The notes beneath the pieces are model-generated. The model had not been told where the DNA came from. It ran no database searches and saw only the letters and a program-made list of their open reading frames with translations. Below are positions 58,545 through 64,000 of a DNA stretch of 64,000 nt, piece after piece. The translations under genes and the position numbers were made by a program. The DNA lies in NCBI GenBank assembly GCA_023664305.1, contig JAMPFT010000009.1, positions 23,960-87,959 on the forward strand, written 5' to 3'. Positions within the stretch are counted from its first letter, which is position 1. The number at the start of each line of letters is the position of its first letter. The stretch comes from a bacterium. Its GTDB lineage: Bacteria; Bacillota; Clostridia; Lachnospirales; Lachnospiraceae.

Positions 58545-61118
58545 TTAAATGTTCTCATTCCGCACGGTCTCGATAATATTTTTGCGGTCCGTCTTCTTCA
58601 TGGAATAGCGCATCACCGCAAACAGCAGCACAAACACGGCGGCGGCCGAAACCAGAATCCCCGTCAGGGGAAGTCTGTACCCCGTGACGATACCGTACCC
58701 CAAAGCCTTGTGAAACGCCAGAGAAATCAGGATTCCCAGCGGGATCCCCAAAAGCAGCGCCTTCCCGCCGTAAAAGATTCCCTCCAGCCAGATCATTCTG
58801 CCAAACTGCCTGCGGGTCATGCCGACGGAACGGCAGATTGCAAACTCCGGCGCCCGCAGCTCCATGTTCGTGGTGACTGTGTTAATGATATTGGTCACGC
58901 CGATCAGCGACACCACAATGATAAAGCCGTAGAGGAAAACCGCAGCCGCAAGCTGCAGGCTCCTGCCGGAGCGGTATTCCGCGTCCGTGTTGTAGGTATG
59001 ATAATCTAAAAGGTTCAGCTCGCGGCTGACCGTCCTCTCCAGCTCGTCCGGGTCGCTGCAGCAGAGATAGACATTGACCTGCCGCTCCGCCTGTGCGTCA
59101 AATTCATGGGCGTCCCACCAGTCGTTGCTGACGATCAGTATAGTCCTGTTGTTCACGGAATTGCTCAGACTCATGGGAACTTCTTTCGTCTGCAGCGCCA
59201 CCTCGATCTCGAAGCTGCCGCCGCCCTTCGCCCCTGCTCCCCGGATTATGTCGCCCGGGCGGTAGTTGACAATCTCTCCCTCGTAATGATAGCGCTTTCC
59301 GTTCTCCGCCGTCTCCATCACATATGCCGCCATCACGATGGCCTGATCCTTTACCTTCTCCGGATCCAGCCCCAGAGACGCGCAGTAATTTCCGTACCCG
59401 CTCTCTCCCAGCGTCATCACCCGAAACTGCTCTCCCGCGACCCCGCCGGTTCCCTCCAGGGCCTCCAGATAATCCCGGGTAAAAGGAATCTCGCTCTGCG
59501 ACGTGTCAACGTTCATACCGCCGTACCTTCGAATCTCCGCCTGCTCCACGCCCTCCAGTCCCGCGATCTCTTCCGCTTTTTCGGGCGCGTCCTCGTCAAA
59601 CAGGCTCACCAGAAGCTGATATCGCTCCGATCCGTAATATACCTCCGTAGCCAGAGACGCCAGCTCCATAAAGCTGCACATCCCGATAAACACCGCCACG
59701 CTGACTACGATAGACACCACCGTGGTGCGGTACTTTACCTTTGCCCTCTGTAAATTCCGATAAGCCAGCTTACCGCCTATTCCGAAGAGCTTTTCGATCA
59801 GCCTCGGACAGCGAATCTCCTTTCTGCTGAGCTTAACCGTGTCTCCTGCCCGGATTGCGCTGATGGGAGAAACCTTTGCCGCGCGCCGCGCAGACCCGTA
59901 GGCCGACAGAAAAACGGTGAGAAGCGCCATTGCCGCCGCCAGAATCACGGCAGGAACGGACATGTCAAAGACCAGGCCGAAGCCCATGCCCTGTTCCACC
60001 AGCCCGCCCACTACCCGCACGATAACGACCGCGGCCAGAATCCCGCTCCCTATCCCGAGCGGGATTCCCACAGCCGCCAGAAATCCCGCCTCGTAATAGA
60101 CGATCTTGCGCTGTTGGACGGATGTGGTTCCCACAGAGGCAAGTCTTCCGTAAAGCTTCATTTTCTCCGTCAGAGAAATCACAAAGCTGTTGCGGATACA
60201 AAACACACCTGCAATCACAATGATCAGAACCGCCACCGCACACATCGCATAGAGCATGTTCATAATGCCCATGGAAAAACGCATCAGTTCCCAGCGCACC
60301 ACGCCGGTATTCTCCCGCGCGCTCTGTGCAAAATCCGAACCGCCGCCTCCCGCGTTTTCATATTCTTCCACGGAAATTCCCAGAATCCCGGCCGTCACCT
60401 CTTTGCCGTGCTTCAGCGCCTTCTTTGTATAGGTGACGTACACCTCCAGACTGCGGGCCTCCTCCGACTCCTCCGGATAAGTAAACACAGAATAGCCGGG
60501 CGCAGCATAGGACTCTGCCATACTGCTGGGACGCTCCGCCATTCCCACGACGGTATAGGTTTTCTCAACCGTGTGTACAAGGGTCTCTTCTTCTCCCGCA
60601 TAGGGATTCTCCTGCTCCAGCGGATACCCCTGCGCAAGCCGTTGGCCGATCCGAAGCGTCAGCGTATCTCCCACCTTCAGATCCACGCCGCCGTTGCTGC
60701 GGATATGGCGGCTGATCACAAGCTCCTCCCCGTTCTCCGGCATACGTCCTTCTACCAGCTTGAGTGCCATGGCTTCCGCTCCCGTCTCATCCAGCGCCCG
60801 GACATAAAGATACGGCTTATCCTGATTGCGGCAGCCTTCCAGCACGGCATAGCCCATCTCCTCCGCGATTCCAAAGCTCTCCACATTACGGTTGGTCTCG
60901 AAAATTTTCAGGTTTTCGGCGTTCACTCCCGTAAACAGATAATGAAAATCGCCGCTTCCCGCCTTTTCATAAGCCACCATACTGGCCCGGAAGCTTTCCG
61001 CCATACAGGCCACCGCCGTGATCAGCGCAGTGGCCAAGATGATCCCCACGACAGTCACCGCCGTGCGTTTTCGATTTTCCTTCATGGAGCGGTAACAGCA
61101 TTTTTTCAATACGTTCAT
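58545..61118 (-). CDS. ABC transporter permease (MacB/FtsX type)
   Basis: 857 residues from the ATG at 61118 (MNVLKKCCYRSMKENRKRT), GGAG upstream. Transmembrane helix 1 (about 20-40) is followed by a large extracellular MacB-type domain, three helices with an FtsX domain (about 290-420), a middle helix (about 475-500), a second extracellular domain and a final three-helix FtsX domain (about 740-850). This duplicated form is typical of Firmicutes mechanotransmission-type ABC exporters and sensors. It is immediately downstream of its ATPase gene (4-nt gap) and of a two-component system, so it probably takes part in peptide or envelope-stress response. Confidence 0.9.
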   Translation of the reverse strand: MNVLKKCCYRSMKENRKRTAVTVVGIILATALITAVACMAESFRASMVAYEKAGSGDFHYLFTGVNAENLKIFETNRNVESFGIAEEMGYAVLEGCRNQDKPYLYVRALDETGAEAMALKLVEGRMPENGEELVISRHIRSNGGVDLKVGDTLTLRIGQRLAQGYPLEQENPYAGEEETLVHTVEKTYTVVGMAERPSSMAESYAAPGYSVFTYPEESEEARSLEVYVTYTKKALKHGKEVTAGILGISVEEYENAGGGGSDFAQSARENTGVVRWELMRFSMGIMNMLYAMCAVAVLIIVIAGVFCIRNSFVISLTEKMKLYGRLASVGTTSVQQRKIVYYEAGFLAAVGIPLGIGSGILAAVVIVRVVGGLVEQGMGFGLVFDMSVPAVILAAAMALLTVFLSAYGSARRAAKVSPISAIRAGDTVKLSRKEIRCPRLIEKLFGIGGKLAYRNLQRAKVKYRTTVVSIVVSVAVFIGMCSFMELASLATEVYYGSERYQLLVSLFDEDAPEKAEEIAGLEGVEQAEIRRYGGMNVDTSQSEIPFTRDYLEALEGTGGVAGEQFRVMTLGESGYGNYCASLGLDPEKVKDQAIVMAAYVMETAENGKRYHYEGEIVNYRPGDIIRGAGAKGGGSFEIEVALQTKEVPMSLSNSVNNRTILIVSNDWWDAHEFDAQAERQVNVYLCCSDPDELERTVSRELNLLDYHTYNTDAEYRSGRSLQLAAAVFLYGFIIVVSLIGVTNIINTVTTNMELRAPEFAICRSVGMTRRQFGRMIWLEGIFYGGKALLLGIPLGILISLAFHKALGYGIVTGYRLPLTGILVSAAAVFVLLFAVMRYSMKKTDRKNIIETVRNENI

Positions 61119-61122
61119 CCTC

Positions 61123-61803
61123 TTACGCTCCTCTCTGTCCGTCGCATACACGGCCGTCTTCGATGACCAGCACCCGGTCTGCCTGCTTCGCCAGCTCCAG
61201 ATTATGTGTGATCATGACAATCGTCTGCCTGTATCTGCGGTTGGAGAGCTTTAAAAGCTCCAGAATCTCATTGCCCGCCCGGGTATCCAGATTTCCCGTG
61301 GGTTCGTCCGCCAGAAGAATCGCAGGCCTTGTGATCAGCGCTCTGCCGATGGCTGCTCTCTGCTGCTGTCCGCCGGAAAGCTGATTGGGCAGATGACGCA
61401 GATGTCCGGCAAGGCCCAGCGTCTCCGCCAGCTCCTTCACATACTCCCGATCCACCTCTCTTCCGTCCAGCTCGCAGGGCAGCGTCATATTCTCCTCCAC
61501 ATCCAGTACCGGGATCAGATTATAAAACTGATAAATCAGCCCTACCTGTCTTCTCCGAAACACGGCAAGCTGATCGTCCTTCAGCCGATAAATATCCTGA
61601 TTCTCGATCAGCACCTTGCCGGAGGTGGGCCGGTCCACTCCTCCCATCATATGCAGAAGCGTAGACTTTCCGCTTCCCGAGCTGCCCACCACAGCCACAA
61701 ATTCCCCCTGTTCCACCGAAATGCAGGCGTCGTCTACCGCAAGGATCCTGTTTTCTCCCTGCCCGTAAACCTTGCACAAATGCTCCGTTCTCAAAATTTC
61801 CAT
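61123..61803 (-). CDS. ABC transporter ATP-binding protein
   Basis: 226 residues from the ATG at 61803 (MEILRTEHLCKVYG). Walker A VGSSGSGKSTLLHMMGG, Q-loop QFYNLIPVLDVEENMTLP, signature LSGGQQQRAAIGRAL, Walker B ILLADEPTGNLD, switch MITHN. LolD/MacB-like ATPase of the adjacent permease. An in-frame start at 61887 would add 28 residues and approach the kinase stop; the shorter form fits the family. Likely cotranscribed with the histidine kinase. Confidence 0.93.
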   Translation of the reverse strand: MEILRTEHLCKVYGQGENRILAVDDACISVEQGEFVAVVGSSGSGKSTLLHMMGGVDRPTSGKVLIENQDIYRLKDDQLAVFRRRQVGLIYQFYNLIPVLDVEENMTLPCELDGREVDREYVKELAETLGLAGHLRHLPNQLSGGQQQRAAIGRALITRPAILLADEPTGNLDTRAGNEILELLKLSNRRYRQTIVMITHNLELAKQADRVLVIEDGRVCDGQRGA

Positions 61804-61888
61804 ATCACTGCACACATCCTTTCCGTCATACACGGCTCGGTTTCCCGCCTGTTCTGACAGGATCAGTATAGAATCCGCAGGTGACATT

Positions 61889-63139
61889 TCAGTGACATTT
61901 TAAAAATTTCACAAAAAAAGCCGTGCCTTTCTCCCGGGAGGATTCCACCGTGATATATCCCTCCTGCCGCCCGATAATCTCCTTTGCCAGCGCCAGCCCG
62001 ATCCCTACGCTGTCCGCTCCCGCGGACTTCCCCCGGTAAAACCGTTCAAAAAGATGCCTTTGCTCCTCCGGGCCGATTCCCTCCCCGTAATCCCTGACCG
62101 TCACCAGGGTATAGACATCGTTCTCCTGCGCCGCAAGCTCGACATACCCTCCTTCAAAGCTGTGCTCCAGAGCGTTCTTCACCAGATTTAGGAAAGCCTC
62201 GGACAGCCACTGTCCGTCCCCGAAAATTCTGATTTCCTCCGAAACGGCAATCCGAAACGTCACCTGACGCAGCTCCGCCAACAGCTCCAGCTTTCCGCAG
62301 ACCTCCTCCAGCAGCTTTTTTACGGAAATACTCTGCCTCTCCAGCTCAACAACTCCCGCATCCAGTCTTGAAAGCTTTAGCAGAGCCGCCACCAGCCAGC
62401 TGACTCCGCTCACCTGTCGGCTGATCTCCCGCAGGAAACGGTCTCTGACGCTTAACGCCATCTCTTCGTTTTCCAAAAGATTATCCACCAGTACCGTCAC
62501 GGAGGTCAGGGGCGTTTTCAGCTGATGAGAGATATCCGCCATGGCGTCCGCCAGAGCGCGTTTTCCTTCCCTGGCTCTCACAGCCTGCTCTTTCAGATAT
62601 ACCGTCATCTTATAGACCTCGTTTTTCAGTCCGCTCAGTTCATCCTCGCTGTTTTCTTCCAGTTCAAGACTGTAGTTTCCCCGGCTCAGCTCCTCCATAT
62701 AACTACAGAGCTTTCGAATTTTTTCCCGCCGCTGTCCTGCGTACAGAAAAAGGATAACGGCTAAAAGCGCCGCAGAAAAAAAGGTACAGCGCAACAGCCC
62801 CAGGCGAAGTCCCAGCCTGTTCCGATCCGATTCCGCAAAGAAAAGACCTTCCTCCGGGATCACTCCGTACCGCCTAAGAAGGACTTCTCCCTCGCCGCTG
62901 TCGGTCCCGTCGTTCAATACCGCAAAAAATTCCTGCTCCGAAACCTCCGGGTAGGCTCTTTTTACACTGTCCAGCATACGGGCGGCCGCCATGGCATACA
63001 TCCTGCTCTGCCGATCGCAATAATAGCTGACGGTCAGATGCCCTCCCAGCACGCCCAGCGCCAGGACCAGAAGACATCCCGCCAAAACATATTTCATCCC
63101 GATATTCAAAAAAAAGCTTCTTCTCTCCGTCCTCTCCAT
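61889..63139 (-). CDS. Sensor histidine kinase
   Basis: 416 residues. Two transmembrane helices (about 16-38 and 115-135) enclose a short extracellular segment of about 75 residues. A HAMP-like linker follows, then the HisKA H-box DISHQLKTPLTS (His205) and HATPase motifs N NLVKNALEHS, G1 DYGEGIGPEE and G2 GIGLALAKEI. The short sensor domain with the adjacent FtsX-type transporter suggests that the transporter contributes signal detection. Upstream response regulator gene ends 33 nt before it. Confidence 0.95.
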   Translation of the reverse strand: MERTERRSFFLNIGMKYVLAGCLLVLALGVLGGHLTVSYYCDRQSRMYAMAAARMLDSVKRAYPEVSEQEFFAVLNDGTDSGEGEVLLRRYGVIPEEGLFFAESDRNRLGLRLGLLRCTFFSAALLAVILFLYAGQRREKIRKLCSYMEELSRGNYSLELEENSEDELSGLKNEVYKMTVYLKEQAVRAREGKRALADAMADISHQLKTPLTSVTVLVDNLLENEEMALSVRDRFLREISRQVSGVSWLVAALLKLSRLDAGVVELERQSISVKKLLEEVCGKLELLAELRQVTFRIAVSEEIRIFGDGQWLSEAFLNLVKNALEHSFEGGYVELAAQENDVYTLVTVRDYGEGIGPEEQRHLFERFYRGKSAGADSVGIGLALAKEIIGRQEGYITVESSREKGTAFFVKFLKCH

Positions 63140-63171
63140 TCCCGATCCGCTCCTTCCGCAGGCTTTTGTCC

Positions 63172-63834
63172 TTACTTTTCTATCCGGTATCCGATTCCCC
63201 GCACCGTCTTAATCATCTGTCCGTCCGGATCGCCGATTTTCTCCCTGAGCCGCTTCATCGTCACACTCAGCGTGTTGTCGTTTACAAAATTGCCGGACAG
63301 ATCCCAGATATGAGACAGAATCTCTTCCCGGGTAAAAAGCTTCCCGGGATATGCCGCCATAGACGACAGGATCCGATATTCCAGCCGCGTCAGCTTCAAT
63401 TCCTCCCCGGATTTATATGCCTTTCCGCTCTCCAGATCAAGCTCGATATCGTGACAGATCAGACGTGAACTGCCCTTCCCGCTCCTGCGAAGCACATTCC
63501 TGATCCGGGAAATCAGCTCCCTGTTCCGAAAAGGCTTAATAATATAGTCGTCGGCTCCCAGCTCCAGGCCTTTTACAACATCGGCTTCCTCTTCTTTTGC
63601 CGTCAGAAAAATAACCGGACAGGGATCCGTCTTTTTTATCTCCTCGCAGAACGCAAAACCGTCTCCGTCCGGAAGGGATACATCCAAAAGAATTACATCC
63701 GGCCTAAACTCCTTTACCATACGTCCGGCCTCATGCAGGGTTCTTGCCGTGCGGAACTGATATCCCTCCTGTTCCAGCAGATATTCCAATCCCAGTATAA
63801 TCGCCTCATGATCCTCCACCAACAGTATCTTCAT
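63172..63834 (-). CDS. OmpR-family response regulator
   Basis: 220 residues. Receiver domain (1-115) with acidic LVEDHE, phospho-acceptor Asp51 in VILLDVSLPDGDG, the switch Thr in FLTAKEEE and Lys in IIKPF. C-terminal winged-helix (about 125-218) has LTRLEYRILSSMAAYPGKLFTREEIL and VTMKRLREKIGDP. Partner of the following kinase; probably activates the downstream ABC transporter. First gene of the leftward four-gene unit; GGAG 7 nt before the ATG. Confidence 0.96.
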   Translation of the reverse strand: MKILLVEDHEAIILGLEYLLEQEGYQFRTARTLHEAGRMVKEFRPDVILLDVSLPDGDGFAFCEEIKKTDPCPVIFLTAKEEEADVVKGLELGADDYIIKPFRNRELISRIRNVLRRSGKGSSRLICHDIELDLESGKAYKSGEELKLTRLEYRILSSMAAYPGKLFTREEILSHIWDLSGNFVNDNTLSVTMKRLREKIGDPDGQMIKTVRGIGYRIEK

Positions 63835-63908
63835 CCTTACACTCCATACATGCCCCGGCGGGCATTCATTTCTCCCACGCTTAAATAAAACCGTATCATA
63901 ACAAAAAA

Positions 63909-63930
63909 AGAGTAGATTCCTACTCTCTTT
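63909..63930 (-). terminator. Intrinsic terminator upstream of the response regulator gene
   Basis: AGAGTAG (63909-63915) pairs with CTACTCT (63920-63926), and the minus-strand tail is TTTTTTT. It ends a leftward transcript from a gene beyond the right edge. On the plus strand the stem is followed only by CTTT. The remaining bases to 64,000 show no gene. Confidence 0.75.
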
Positions 63931-64000
63931 CCCAAACCATAACTCTATCTTGTACCCTCAAAACCGAACACTGACTGACCTGACTGACCTCCACCCGTCC

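Noticed and set aside
1-64000. CRISPR array
   Set aside because: No regularly spaced 24-40 bp direct repeats were found. The tandem repeats at 11.67, 25.96 and 42.28 kb are too short or adjacent without spacers.

Overview
The window looks like the chromosome of a Gram-positive anaerobe of the class Clostridia, most likely a Lachnospiraceae member. This rests on the gene order smc-rnc-acpP-plsX-rpmF-DUF177, a pta-ackA pair, a ddh/lysA lysine branch, a CheV protein and a degenerate-proofreading PolA. Assignment below family is not possible from sequence alone. About 15.65 kb at the left is an AT-richer mobile element whose left end lies outside the window. The rest is GC-rich core chromosome, with one AT-rich two-gene island at 44.8-48.6 kb beside a tRNA-Leu gene.

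Mobile element (1 to about 15,650). Nearly all genes read leftward. From right to left they are: a plus-strand regulator (14188-15063), an excisionase-like protein, a primase-like protein with a Zn-less CHC2 fold and a VirE-type helicase, then a candidate replication origin with 11-bp iterons. Next come small proteins, a terminase-small-subunit-like protein, a ribbon-helix-helix protein, a large unknown protein, a 1,058-residue tail tape-measure protein and a sigma-70-like factor. At the left is a divergent CI/Cro-type switch with repeated operator half-sites. No large terminase, portal, capsid, tail tube or integrase gene is visible here. The toolkit (repressor pair, primase-helicase-origin, TerS) resembles a phage satellite (PICI-like) more than a full prophage, with the unusual addition of its own tape measure and sigma factor. 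Two paralogous type I toxin-antitoxin loci of the small holin-like toxin kind lie near its two visible ends (2.36-2.71 kb and 15.27-15.63 kb).

Core chromosome (15.7-44.5 kb). A YitT-family membrane protein and a heavily structured intergenic region are followed by threonine deaminase, ftsY, smc, rnc, acpP, plsX, rpmF and DUF177. A membrane-anchored C39-like protein and ackA/pta come next. On the opposite strand is tmcAL (tRNA-Met cytidine acetate ligase), which uses acetate. A long leftward cluster then carries polA, coaE, a 733-residue FtsA-like ATPase, a WalJ-like metallo-hydrolase, an ACT protein and a PFL-family protein. Upstream are a zf-HC2 membrane protein, metY, a DRE-TIM aldolase and an ABC-F protein.

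Right part (44.6-64 kb). tRNA-Leu(CAA) borders the two AT-rich polytopic membrane-protein genes. They are followed by an S66 LD-carboxypeptidase-like protein, lysA, ddh, ung, hisF and hisH, a large acidic single-pass membrane protein, a degenerate sirtuin-like protein and CheV. The window ends with a MacB/FtsX-type ABC transporter and its adjacent two-component system, the arrangement typical of cell-envelope stress or peptide-antibiotic sensing modules.
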